A stretch of DNA of 20,129 bases from an uncultured Collinsella sp. (GCA_959019945.1 CAUEQD010000031.1:1-20129); one strand, 5' to 3'; positions 5,881 through 14,194 are shown, counted from the first letter of the stretch. Notes: generated by a model from the letters alone, not told the origin. Made by a program: numbers and translations.

Positions 5881-7626
5881 TTATTCCTGCTCGGACTCCT
5901 CAGCCTGCTTACGGCTGCGGATGAGGTGCGCCACGCCGATGCACAGCACCGCGCCACCAGCGATCCAAGTGAAGGTCACGCCGTTAAGGCCGGTCAGCGG
6001 GAGGTTGGAGCCCTTCTTGTTCCGAATGGTGACGGGGATGGTCGCGTCGTTTGCTTTCTTGGGGGTAACCATAACGGTATCGCTGGACGTCACATCGAGA
6101 TTCGTCAGATTGCCGTTCTCGTCGTATGTCGGATTCACCGTAATGGTAAACGGAGCAAGGGTGTTGTAACCAGCAGGAGTATTGCATTCGGTAATCTCAT
6201 ACGTTCCCGCAACAAGACCAGGGATATAAATCTTGTCAGTGCCCTTGCTGGTCGTGAATTTTCCGGCCTTTTCCTCTTTGTCGGTAATGCCGCCAGTTTG
6301 GGTCAGCCACTTTTTAGTCTCAAGCTGAGTATTTCCCTCTTTGGTCATTTTAACTTGGAAGGTAGCTTCAAGTTTTTGGCCCTCGTTACCCTTTTCGACC
6401 TTGGTCACATCCAGGCGGAAGACATGGTCAGTAACTCGCTCCGACGTGGAGGTGCCAGTACCGTCAACCATGGGGTTATTCGAATAGACGAGTTTGACAT
6501 CATTGGTGTTGCCGGTGACCGTGTATTCGGCATCGCTGGTAAGCGTTGCCTTATAGGTCACAACCACCTTGGAATCAGCATCAACTTTAATTCTATTACC
6601 GGTTTTATCCTTCACGGTCTTAAGGTCGGTAAAGGCAATGGTGAGATTTTCCTTCTTAGTAGTGCTGTCTCGCTGTAAAACTACCTTATATCCATCATTG
6701 TCACCTTGCGCGATCTCGGTCTTGCTGCCTTGGTTGTCAATATAAACGTGAAGATCCTTCGGCGTGTTTCCAGATCCCTCAGCAGCCTCCAGTCCCTTGC
6801 TCAATGTGTCATGAAATTCATACTGATACTTGTTGAACGTGGCGATATTATCAGCAACGAAGCCAGTCAGTTTATATTCAACCTCCTGCCCAATATACGA
6901 GTCACTCACGTTTCCCCATTTCGTGCCCTCAAGAACTTCCTTTTTGACGGTAGGAACGCTGGTCTTCTCGGTGACTGTTACGGGCTTACCACCCACGATA
7001 GCGAAGATCGGGGAGGTGCCAGTGTTCGGCTTATTCGTATCCGTAAGGCCGTCAGACACGAACAGGTAATAACCATCGCCATAAGCATCCGGGCGCGTCC
7101 AAGGATCATCCACCTTAAAAGAATTTCCCGCAGGAGTCTCGTCTGTAATCGCAGCCGCAATTGCATACAGCACGTCACCGGGAGCAACGCGCGTACCCTC
7201 GCTGCTGGTTTCCGAGCTGGCAGAAGTACCCGTCACATTATTAGCAAGCCACTCGGCAACAACCGGGGCAGTGGCACTGTCCGCAAGCGCCGCAGCGCCG
7301 TCTGCATCCACGATTTCCTTGTACTTGGCAGATCCTTTAATAGCAGCGATTACCTTGAGCCCGATAGTCGTGCTTGACCATTCAATATCGGAAGCAACTT
7401 TTCCTTTGCTCTCCTCATCAGCGACTTTTGCCTTGAAGATCTGGTAGGCCTTGAACGTATTGTCCTTGTTGGCGTCGTTGACCTTTTTGATCGTGATGCT
7501 GTTGTCCGAAGTCGTCGCGCCCTCAGCAAACGCCATCGTGACCGGGGCCATGACGCCGCCGAAGCTCAGGGCTGCGGTGAGGCCTGCTGTCACTGCCAGG
7601 CGTGCGATGTTCTTGCTCATGCTCAT
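5881..7626 (-). CDS. LPLTG-anchored pilin, isopeptide-forming (probable backbone)
   Basis: This is a surface pilin of the SpaA/FctA class, polymerised by the class C sortase. From the chosen start it has 581 residues. There is a Sec signal (MSMSKNIARLAVTAGLTAAL, cleavage near AFA-EG) and the pilin N-terminal domain with KAYQIFKAKV. VKKEVLEGTKW fits a lysine-bearing pilin strand, and TYEITECNTPAGY is an E-box that positions an isopeptide bond. LPLTG is at about 542-546, followed by a hydrophobic stretch and a basic tail. The start at 7626 has GGAGG eight bases upstream; the ATG at 7692 would put unrelated residues before the signal peptide. It is the last pilin before the terminator and, being nearest the sortase, most likely the shaft. 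Base composition looks more AT-rich than the preceding pilin. Confidence 0.9.
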   Translation of the reverse strand: MSMSKNIARLAVTAGLTAALSFGGVMAPVTMAFAEGATTSDNSITIKKVNDANKDNTFKAYQIFKAKVADEESKGKVASDIEWSSTTIGLKVIAAIKGSAKYKEIVDADGAAALADSATAPVVAEWLANNVTGTSASSETSSEGTRVAPGDVLYAIAAAITDETPAGNSFKVDDPWTRPDAYGDGYYLFVSDGLTDTNKPNTGTSPIFAIVGGKPVTVTEKTSVPTVKKEVLEGTKWGNVSDSYIGQEVEYKLTGFVADNIATFNKYQYEFHDTLSKGLEAAEGSGNTPKDLHVYIDNQGSKTEIAQGDNDGYKVVLQRDSTTKKENLTIAFTDLKTVKDKTGNRIKVDADSKVVVTYKATLTSDAEYTVTGNTNDVKLVYSNNPMVDGTGTSTSERVTDHVFRLDVTKVEKGNEGQKLEATFQVKMTKEGNTQLETKKWLTQTGGITDKEEKAGKFTTSKGTDKIYIPGLVAGTYEITECNTPAGYNTLAPFTITVNPTYDENGNLTNLDVTSSDTVMVTPKKANDATIPVTIRNKKGSNLPLTGLNGVTFTWIAGGAVLCIGVAHLIRSRKQAEESEQE

Positions 7627-7709
7627 CTTCTTTTCCTCCGTTTTCCGGTTGGTTCTCATTTGATCGGTCATCATCTGTCTATGTCTTAGCATCTACTTCG
7701 CTACGTCTC

Positions 7710-7728
7710 GCCCCGCTCTCTGTGGGGC
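7710..7728 (-). promoter_or_regulatory. Intercistronic hairpin between the two pilins
   Basis: GCCCC (7710-7714) and GGGGC (7724-7728) form a small stem in the 108-nt gap between the MPSTG pilin stop and the LPLTG pilin start. No T-run follows on the minus strand. It may stabilise or process the downstream message. I see no convincing separate promoter in the gap. Confidence 0.3.
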
Positions 7729-7734
7729 TGCCAG

Positions 7735-9396
7735 CTACTCTTTATGGCTGCCACCTCCCCGCTTGACCAGGAGCGCGACCACGAGGATTGCGGCTCCGGC
7801 GACCGCCGCGGCGGCTGCGGCGTACATTGCCATATCGCCAGTCGAGGGCATAAAGCCTCCGGTGGTAATGCTAGGGGGTGTGCCGGTGGGCGTGTTGATG
7901 AGCGACGCCTCCAGACTGCCCGTCGACCCGTCCGCGCTGTCGGCGCGCAGGGGCGACTCGGCCGTGATGGTGAGCTTGGGCTTGGCGGCAGCCACCTGGT
8001 CGACGTCCAGGCCCTCGGCCTTGACCGTCACGGAGCGCGTACCCTCAAAGGCGGCGTAGCCCTTGGGCGCCTTGAGCTCGCAGACCTCCAGCTTGCCCGA
8101 GTCCACGCCCGAGACGGTCACGCGGCCGTCCTCGCCCGTGGTGACGGTGGCCTTGCCCTCCGCATCCCACGTGCCATCGGCCGCCAGCGTGCGACCGCGG
8201 TCGTCGGTGATGCTCAGGACCGCCCCGGACAGCGGCTTGTCGCCGTCGCTGCCGCGCTTGGTGAGCGCGAGATCCCAGGTGTAGGCCGTCGCGTCATCGC
8301 TCGGCGTACGGGTGAAGCCGGCGTCGCCGGACTGGTCGGCAAAGGGAGAGCGCAGGTAGACCTCGTTGGGGTTGCCCTTCGCGATGCCGTGGTTGCAGCC
8401 GCTGGCGAGCGGCGCGTTGTACACGGCGGCCACGCGGGCGCCCGCGGTAAAGGCGTCGGCCCCGCCGAGCGCGGCGATGAGGTCGCCGGTGCGCACGGTG
8501 AAGGTCTTGCCGTCGGCCGCTACCTTGGTGGCGCACTGGGCCGTGATGTCGGTCCAGCCCTTCGCGGGTTCGGTGCCGGCGCGACCGTCCTTGCCGGCCG
8601 AGACGGCGTCAAAGCCGCCGTCCGCGCCCGCCGCCACGTACACGCGCATGCTCGCGGCCACCTTGGAGGGGTCGAGCCCCGCGCTCATGGTGTCGACGAA
8701 CCGCAGCGTATAGGTGTCGTAGGCCGTGAGCCCGGCCGGGACCGTGGCAGAGAGGCGCCAGTACAGGTCGTCGGCGACCGTGGCGTCGGCGGCCTTCTGC
8801 CAGGCGGCGGTGCTGTCCTCAAGCACGTGCTTGGCGACCTTGGGGGTCGCGGCCTTGGGCTTGACGGTGACGGCGCCGCCGCCCACCAAGGCCATGATCG
8901 GCGCGGTGCCGGCCTCGTTCTGGGCGATGGCGTCGTCGTCGGCGACGATGAGCCAGTAGCCGCAGGGCAGCTCGGCCGTCGTGCCCGCGTTAAGGGCCAC
9001 GGGCACGGCGCCAGAGCTCTGGAGGGAACGAGCGAGCTGTGCGCTCAGCGCACTCGTAAGGTGGGAATCGGCGTTGAGCCACTCGGCAGCTTCCTGCGCT
9101 GTGGTCTGGGATTTGGGCATGCCGGCACTGTGCAGCACAGGCAGTGCGGCGTCGCACACGTCGTCGCTTGCCCAGGCGAGGTCGGTGGCGATCTTGGCGT
9201 CGCTGTCGCCGTCGACGACGTTGGCGCTAAAGATTTGGTAGGCATCGTAGCTGCTCGCCACGGTGCCGCTCACCGTGATGGAACCGGTCGAGGTCGGCTC
9301 GGCCTGCGCGGATGCGGGGAGCACAACCGCGCAGGTGCCGATCAAGAGCGCAAGCAGCGCAAACAAGATCGGGAAGGAGAAAACTTTCTTATTCAC
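7735..9396 (-). CDS. MPSTG-anchored pilin, isopeptide-forming (minor or basal)
   Basis: This is the second SpaA-class pilin, 553 residues from a GTG start at 9396. Features are a signal peptide (VFSFPILFALLALLIGTCAV, cleavage near ASAQA), an N-terminal domain with DAYQIFSANV, a lysine strand TPKVAKHVLED, and a Cna-B-like domain with the E-box LEVCELKAPKGY. The sorting signal is MPSTG at about 516-520, then an Ala/Val-rich helix and KRGGGSHKE. The GTG overlaps the adhesin stop (GTGAATAA), with AAGGGGGG at proper spacing, so translation is probably coupled. Upstream in-frame ATGs lie inside the adhesin gene and would place Arg-rich residues before the signal. The variant sorting signal suggests a basal pilin or another sortase. 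The gene is visibly more GC-rich than both neighbouring pilus genes. Confidence 0.88.
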   Translation of the reverse strand: MNKKVFSFPILFALLALLIGTCAVVLPASAQAEPTSTGSITVSGTVASSYDAYQIFSANVVDGDSDAKIATDLAWASDDVCDAALPVLHSAGMPKSQTTAQEAAEWLNADSHLTSALSAQLARSLQSSGAVPVALNAGTTAELPCGYWLIVADDDAIAQNEAGTAPIMALVGGGAVTVKPKAATPKVAKHVLEDSTAAWQKAADATVADDLYWRLSATVPAGLTAYDTYTLRFVDTMSAGLDPSKVAASMRVYVAAGADGGFDAVSAGKDGRAGTEPAKGWTDITAQCATKVAADGKTFTVRTGDLIAALGGADAFTAGARVAAVYNAPLASGCNHGIAKGNPNEVYLRSPFADQSGDAGFTRTPSDDATAYTWDLALTKRGSDGDKPLSGAVLSITDDRGRTLAADGTWDAEGKATVTTGEDGRVTVSGVDSGKLEVCELKAPKGYAAFEGTRSVTVKAEGLDVDQVAAAKPKLTITAESPLRADSADGSTGSLEASLINTPTGTPPSITTGGFMPSTGDMAMYAAAAAAVAGAAILVVALLVKRGGGSHKE

Positions 9397-12300
9397 GACG
9401 CTCACCCCCCTTCGCATTCGCCTTGCGACGAATGTGCATCCAGGCTGCAGCAGCGCAAAGCGCCGCCGCGCCGGCAAGGTACGTCAGCGTGACGCCCGAC
9501 ATGCCAGAAAGGGGCAAAGAGGTGGAGTAGGTATTGGTGAAGACCGGAACGCTCTGTTCCTTGCCAGTGGCCTCGTCCTTAGTTGGAACGTAGGTGACCG
9601 CATTTTGCTCGTTCTCGGGGATATCCTTGCCATCGGCATTGACGATCTTGGTGTAGTTCACATCGCACTTGATCGTCTTATCAGACTGATCAGTTGCCGT
9701 GACCGTGATCTTGTAGACCGACTGGTCGTACTTGTAGTTCGTAAACAGTGCGCTCGGCTGCTGTTCGCGAACGTAATAAGTAAAGGTTTTGCTCGCACCG
9801 CGACCCGTGGAGTCGGACGCGAGTTTTTCGAGGTCTTTTAGTTCGTACTTAATCTCGTCGAAGCTTAAGGTCTGGGACTTACCAGCGTCGGTCTTGGTCG
9901 ACTTATTCTGAACGTTCTTCGTGAACTCTTTGTCGGTCGCAAGCTGAAGCGTAAACTCCTTCATCTCGCCGCCCTCAACGACCTTAGTCGCCTTAGGAGT
10001 CCAGGAGCCGCTGGAGGTGTACGGAGTGTACTCGTTGGTGAAAGTCGTTGAGCTATCTTTGCAGGCAATTGGATAATAGTCATCGCTCTTCTGCAAGTTG
10101 TCCCATGATTTTGTGACACTCCACATCCCAGATGACTTGTCGAGTTCATGCTTGGTCACTTTGACCTTTTCAATCGTGTAGTTATGGATTTTGAGAGCTA
10201 TCTGTACGTTCGGCTCGTCCTTTTTCGGAACAGTCATGAGCTCGGTCGGGTTATCCTTGGCGCTTACCTCAATCTCATACACAGCGGAGTCGTACGTGAT
10301 ACCGGGTTCAGCGCCGGAATCTTCGACCAAGTAGTATGTGATAGTGGTTGTGTCAGCTGTACCACTCGTTGCGAACTGTTCATCAAGATCAAACGTGATG
10401 TTACCGCTTGCGTCATTTTTTGCAGTTCCTACCTCAGTGCAAGCGTCGCGATTGAATTTCCCATTAACGAAAGGATTTTTCGAATCCTTGCGGTAGACCG
10501 CAAAGGTGAACTCATTCCCGGTGAGCGTTTTGTTCTCATCAGCCTGCGAATCGATTAGCTTCTTGGTCGCCTTCAGCTTAAGGCTCGGGTAGACATACGT
10601 ATCCGCAGGCTGACCCAAGTACAGATTGCCATTCGACATGATGCCGCCACCATGGTCCCAAGAATAGTTGCCCGTGATGAAAGTTGTCGCTTTATTCCGT
10701 ACTGCATCAATCATCGTTTTATCCGTGGTATCAACACCCGAAGTCAGACCGATGCTATTTTTTACCTGAGCAGCACCGTTGGCGGGGATGGTAATGCGAT
10801 TCGTTAGCTCAATGCTTCCCGAATACTTGGCGTCTATATCGCCAAGCATCTTGCCGCTTACCACTGCGACCGGCGTTGTGTGACCTTTCGCCGCGAGGAA
10901 GAAATCGGCATGACCACTGGTACGAAAAACATGTTCGCCGTTGCTATTGACCGAGTTATAGGCGTCCTTGTCTTCTGTCTTACCGTTGCCACCGCCAGAA
11001 AGATGGGGGTTACCATCATTGTTTTTGTTTTTACTATCGTAAGATTCGGCGGCTCCAGCGTCAGTGTTGCCAAAGATCGCCGTGCCATCGGTGTTCGTTA
11101 CCAACGTCTTGCCCGTCGGGCAGACTGCAACGCCACCACCATAGCCACCAGCGGTATTGGTACTTATATAGGAGCTATAGACAAATAGCCTACCCGCATT
11201 AGATGCGGTCTCATTACTGCCCTGGACGAAGATGCCGCCTCCGCCCCAGTCATAGCGAGACATGCAGTGGTTATTAGTGATGTAGACTGGGCTATCTTTT
11301 GACGCTCCACTTATCATCGCGTCAACCTTCTGGCCCACTCGAATGCCAGCACCCTCAGATCGGTAGCTCACGTTAGAGGCAATATTTCCTCCCGTAATGT
11401 TGAGCCATGCCATATCTGAGTGAAACATACTGGTAACGTAAACGCCGCCGCCAGCTTCCTCGGAATAGTTGCCAGTAATCTGGCCACCGGAAATGGTGAC
11501 AGGGACACCGTTATTGGCAGCAAGCCCAGCGCCGCCATGACAACCATTGCCATCCTTGCCACAGAATTGAGCCATTCTATTATTCGTGATATAGCCACCA
11601 GAAACGGTCACGATGCCGCCCTCGGCCATAATGCCGCCACCGAGTCCCACGTTGAGTGTGCTATTACCGGAGATTATGCCATTAGTTATGGTGACCTTGG
11701 AATAACGGGCATACACACCACCGCCACTATAAGCGCTGTTGCCGGCAATTACGCCACCGGTCAAATTAAGGGTCGAGGCACTACCTTTTTCGTTGGAAAC
11801 CATAATGCCCGCGCCCGCGGGCGAGCCAGAAGCGCCACACACATAGCCGCCGCTCATGTTGACAGTAGAGCCGTTCTCGGCATAGACCAAGCTGCTAACG
11901 CTGCCACCTTGTTTTTGCGTGATCACGCCGCTCACAAGGTTAAACGTGCCGCCCTTGCCGTTGTTGTTATACAGATTGATGAGCTTTAGATTTGCGTTGC
12001 CGCCGCACGCCACGATGGCACCCTTAATATCGACGCTATGACTGACAAGCGTCTCGATTGTCCCTGTACCACTCGGGGTCGATTTGGTCACGTAGTAGGT
12101 AAGATTAGACGGAATGCCATCAACGTAATTTAGCGCGGCTTTCTTGCCATAATTATCGGGATCCAGCTTCTGCCCCTGATCAGTCAGCTGTTGGACATCG
12201 TTGACCGTCTCAGTCACCGGCGCGGAGTCCTTAATTTCGTCCTTAATTGTAAGTGTTGCGCCATTAGCAACATCAAATAACGGCTTATCGGTGTTCAAGC

Positions 12301-12868
12301 ACTTGATCTTATGACCGTTTAAGTTCAGCGTTATATTGCTGCCGCTCTTCTCAAGTTTGATTTCACCAGCATAGTCAATATCAGCTGTAAGCTCGAAGCA
12401 GGCAGTTTGGTTTTCCCCAACGCCTTGAAGCTTAGCTGACAAATCATCGGCGTTAGCAATGTTAGTAATAGCTGTGGTTGTCTCTTCGCTCTCTGCAGCC
12501 TCCTCGGCTGACGCAACAGCGTTAACATCCATCGCATCATTATCTTCCGCCTGCGACTCGTCCTTGGACTGCTCCTCCGGCAGAGCATCGTCGTCGCTCG
12601 CAGCATCGTCGCTGTTCTGGTTTTCGGCGTCTGTGCCGGCATCCCCGTTAGTACTGTTGTCTACATCAGTAGACTCACTTGAGGAACCCCCCCCCATCAC
12701 AGTTTCCTCGGTAGGAACCGTCTGGGCATCGTTTGCAATGGCCTGCGAAATCGGGGGCATGACGAGCGACAGTACCAGGCTCAACACGGAGGCTCCGCAC
12801 AAAACGCCTGCCAGTACACGGCGCGTCGCTTTTTTACTCTGCTTAGTTTTTTCTGAATTCGCTTTCAT
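9389..12868 (-). CDS. Large LPLSG surface adhesin, probable pilus tip
   Basis: This 1159-residue cell-wall protein leads the pilus operon. It has a basic N-terminus and signal helix (about 18-45), then an acidic Ser/Asp/Glu-rich spacer (about 51-130). A parallel beta-helix region (about 285-750) has repeated turns such as GGGVYARYSKVTITNGIISG and GGIMAEGGIVTVSGGYITNN. Two FctA/Spy0128-like domains follow (about 762-945 and 957-1115), each with KATK, YYLVED or YYVREQ, and FTNEY or FTNTY, the residues expected for Lys-Asn isopeptide bonds. LPLSG is at 1118-1122, then a membrane helix and basic tail. The start has GGGGAGGAG just upstream. Codons 58-61 contain a run of nine G. The role in binding a ligand is inferred from architecture. 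Confidence 0.88.
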   Translation of the reverse strand: MKANSEKTKQSKKATRRVLAGVLCGASVLSLVLSLVMPPISQAIANDAQTVPTEETVMGGGSSSESTDVDNSTNGDAGTDAENQNSDDAASDDDALPEEQSKDESQAEDNDAMDVNAVASAEEAAESEETTTAITNIANADDLSAKLQGVGENQTACFELTADIDYAGEIKLEKSGSNITLNLNGHKIKCLNTDKPLFDVANGATLTIKDEIKDSAPVTETVNDVQQLTDQGQKLDPDNYGKKAALNYVDGIPSNLTYYVTKSTPSGTGTIETLVSHSVDIKGAIVACGGNANLKLINLYNNNGKGGTFNLVSGVITQKQGGSVSSLVYAENGSTVNMSGGYVCGASGSPAGAGIMVSNEKGSASTLNLTGGVIAGNSAYSGGGVYARYSKVTITNGIISGNSTLNVGLGGGIMAEGGIVTVSGGYITNNRMAQFCGKDGNGCHGGAGLAANNGVPVTISGGQITGNYSEEAGGGVYVTSMFHSDMAWLNITGGNIASNVSYRSEGAGIRVGQKVDAMISGASKDSPVYITNNHCMSRYDWGGGGIFVQGSNETASNAGRLFVYSSYISTNTAGGYGGGVAVCPTGKTLVTNTDGTAIFGNTDAGAAESYDSKNKNNDGNPHLSGGGNGKTEDKDAYNSVNSNGEHVFRTSGHADFFLAAKGHTTPVAVVSGKMLGDIDAKYSGSIELTNRITIPANGAAQVKNSIGLTSGVDTTDKTMIDAVRNKATTFITGNYSWDHGGGIMSNGNLYLGQPADTYVYPSLKLKATKKLIDSQADENKTLTGNEFTFAVYRKDSKNPFVNGKFNRDACTEVGTAKNDASGNITFDLDEQFATSGTADTTTITYYLVEDSGAEPGITYDSAVYEIEVSAKDNPTELMTVPKKDEPNVQIALKIHNYTIEKVKVTKHELDKSSGMWSVTKSWDNLQKSDDYYPIACKDSSTTFTNEYTPYTSSGSWTPKATKVVEGGEMKEFTLQLATDKEFTKNVQNKSTKTDAGKSQTLSFDEIKYELKDLEKLASDSTGRGASKTFTYYVREQQPSALFTNYKYDQSVYKITVTATDQSDKTIKCDVNYTKIVNADGKDIPENEQNAVTYVPTKDEATGKEQSVPVFTNTYSTSLPLSGMSGVTLTYLAGAAALCAAAAWMHIRRKANAKGGERRE
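12687..12695 (-). repeat. G9 homopolymer tract in the adhesin
   Basis: Nine C on the plus strand (nine G in the coding strand) encode the end of M58 and G59-G61. Loss of one G would reach TAG 11 codons after M58. Gain of one would reach TGA seven codons after M58. Either length change removes the beta-helix, both isopeptide domains and the wall anchor. Confidence 0.85.
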
Positions 12869-12954
12869 CGATGTCTCCTCCCCAAGAGACCGCGATCTTG
12901 CTCTTTCACTATCAAACGTATCTGCGCAACCTGTGATTGCGCTCGCGTAGTAAT

Positions 12955-12987
12955 ACTATTGTAACTATTGTTCAAACATCCGAGCAA
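12955..12987 (-). promoter_or_regulatory. Candidate pilus operon promoter with direct repeats
   Basis: On the minus strand TTGCTC (12982-12987) and TACAAT (12958-12963) are 18 nt apart, about 90 nt upstream of the adhesin start. The plus-strand octamer ACTATTGT occurs twice with a 9-nt period (12955-12962 and 12964-12971) across the -10, and could bind a regulator. The 13000-13130 stretch is AT-rich with no gene. Confidence 0.35.
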
Positions 12988-13133
12988 CAAAACCGACATT
13001 TTTGTAGCCAGTTCTCAATTCTCTTGACATTTACTCAGATTTGCTTTCTTTTATTCGCTATCTATTTTTTGTTTCTGCTGGTAATTTAGTTGCGTATTAT
13101 TTTTTAATGGCATTAGATTTATTTGCACAACAT

Positions 13134-13149
13134 TTTGCTCAAGAGCAAA
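13134..13149. promoter_or_regulatory. Palindrome next to the tandem site
   Basis: TTTGCTC and GAGCAAA are separated by AA, giving a 16-bp near-palindrome. It begins seven bases downstream (minus sense) of the 13156-13185 direct repeats, where a -35 region would lie if that site controls a promoter. Function unknown. Confidence 0.35.
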
Positions 13150-13155
13150 CATCCT

Positions 13156-13185
13156 GTGAACGGTCAAAAATCGACCGTGAGCGGT
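13156..13185 (-). promoter_or_regulatory. Tandem 9-12-9 site resembling a LytTR regulator box
   Basis: On the minus strand ACCGCTCAC, 12 nt, then ACCGTTCAC: two 9-bp direct repeats with one difference and a 21-bp period. That is the geometry of LytTR-domain response regulator sites (AgrA, AlgR and BtsR types). It lies about 290 nt upstream of the adhesin. An overlapping ACGGTC/GACCGT dyad and a GGTAGG/CCTACC hairpin (13183-13214, with inner CATC/GATG) follow. No regulator gene is in the window. The remaining bases to 13325 show nothing I can name. Confidence 0.45.
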
Positions 13186-13325
13186 AGGTCATCAACCGGG
13201 ATGAGTATCCTACCAAATTGATGAGAATATCTTAAACCCATCGGTGGTTAGAAGTATGATGTTCAGACAACAATATTTGAATTTTCCCACAGATTTTAGG
13301 TATCAATTCGCCCAAATCGCCTGAG

Positions 13326-13360
13326 GCCACCGCAAAGGCGCCTGTCCCCTTTGCGGTGGC
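13326..13360. repeat. Short hairpin repeat, copy B (HAD gene 3' end)
   Basis: GCCACCGCAAAGG (13326-13338) pairs perfectly with CCTTTGCGGTGGC (13348-13360) around CGCCTGTCC. Relative to copies A and D, an A-T pair in the stem is G-C here on both arms. It ends 12 nt from the HAD stop, the same distance as copy A from the sortase stop. Confidence 0.78.
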
Positions 13361-13372
13361 TCTCCCCCGGCG

Positions 13373-14194
13373 CTACAGCAGATGTTCCTCGATAAAGATC
13401 GCGATGCCGTCTTCGTCGTTGCTGGCGGTTACAAAGTCGGCGGCGGCACGGGTGGCATCGCTGCCATTTGCCATGGCCACGCCCACGCCGGCATCAGCCA
13501 CCATGCAGGTGTCGTTATCGGCATCGCCAAACACGCAGATGTTCTGGAGCTCCATGTCGTTGAGCTCCGCCACGCGCACAAGGCCGCGCGTCTTGGACAC
13601 GCGCGGGTCCATGAACTCGTAGAGGCGCTGCGTGGTTTGCAGGGCGGCTGCCTTGACGGTGTCGTCGACGAACGTCGATGCTCGCTCGATGACCTGCGGC
13701 ATCACCTCGGGCGCCATGGTAAACATCACCTTGGTCTGCGGCTCGCGCAAAAACTCGGCAAAGTCGACCACCTTGTAGGGCACGCCGTCGACACGCGACA
13801 GGTGCTCGACGCACGCGTTGCTCTCGGGCACGTAGAACACGCCGTCTCGGGGGCAGACGGGCGTTGCCGGAAGGTCCGCCATGTGCTTGCAGATGCGCGC
13901 GATGGTCTCGCCCGGCAGCGGATAGCTCAGCTCGTTGATGTCGTGCGCGCGGTCGATGACCTCGGCGCCACCGCAGCCCACGAGCACGTCCACCAGGCCT
14001 TCGATGCCCCAGAGCTCGTACATGGCCTCGGTCGCGTGGGCGTCGCGCCCGGTGCACAGGCCAAAGAGCACGCCGCGCTCGCGCAGGGCGCGGATCGCCG
14101 CCACGGTGCGCGGGGACACCGTGTGCTGGCTCGTGAGCAGCGTGCCGTCGATATCGCAGAACACGGCTTTGATGTAGCTGAAGGTGGTGTCCAT
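13373..14194 (-). CDS. Cof-type HAD-IIB family phosphatase
   Basis: This is a 273-residue hydrolase of the haloacid dehalogenase superfamily, likely acting on sugar or nucleotide phosphates in the cytoplasm. Motif I FCDIDGTLL holds the nucleophile D14 and acid/base D16. A C2-type cap occupies the middle. Near the C-terminus are the SKTRGL lysine and the acidic metal motif GDADNDTCM followed by GVGVAMANG, the classic Cof pattern. The start at 14194 has AGAAAGG five bases upstream. An in-frame ATG at 14362 lies inside the palindrome and is rejected. Length is normal. The substrate cannot be told from sequence. Confidence 0.9.
   Translation of the reverse strand: MDTTFSYIKAVFCDIDGTLLTSQHTVSPRTVAAIRALRERGVLFGLCTGRDAHATEAMYELWGIEGLVDVLVGCGGAEVIDRAHDINELSYPLPGETIARICKHMADLPATPVCPRDGVFYVPESNACVEHLSRVDGVPYKVVDFAEFLREPQTKVMFTMAPEVMPQVIERASTFVDDTVKAAALQTTQRLYEFMDPRVSKTRGLVRVAELNDMELQNICVFGDADNDTCMVADAGVGVAMANGSDATRAAADFVTASNDEDGIAIFIEEHLL

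Noticed and set aside
13024..13050. TTGACA on the plus strand in the pilus upstream region
   Set aside because: No acceptable -10 at 16-18 nt and no plus-strand gene downstream.
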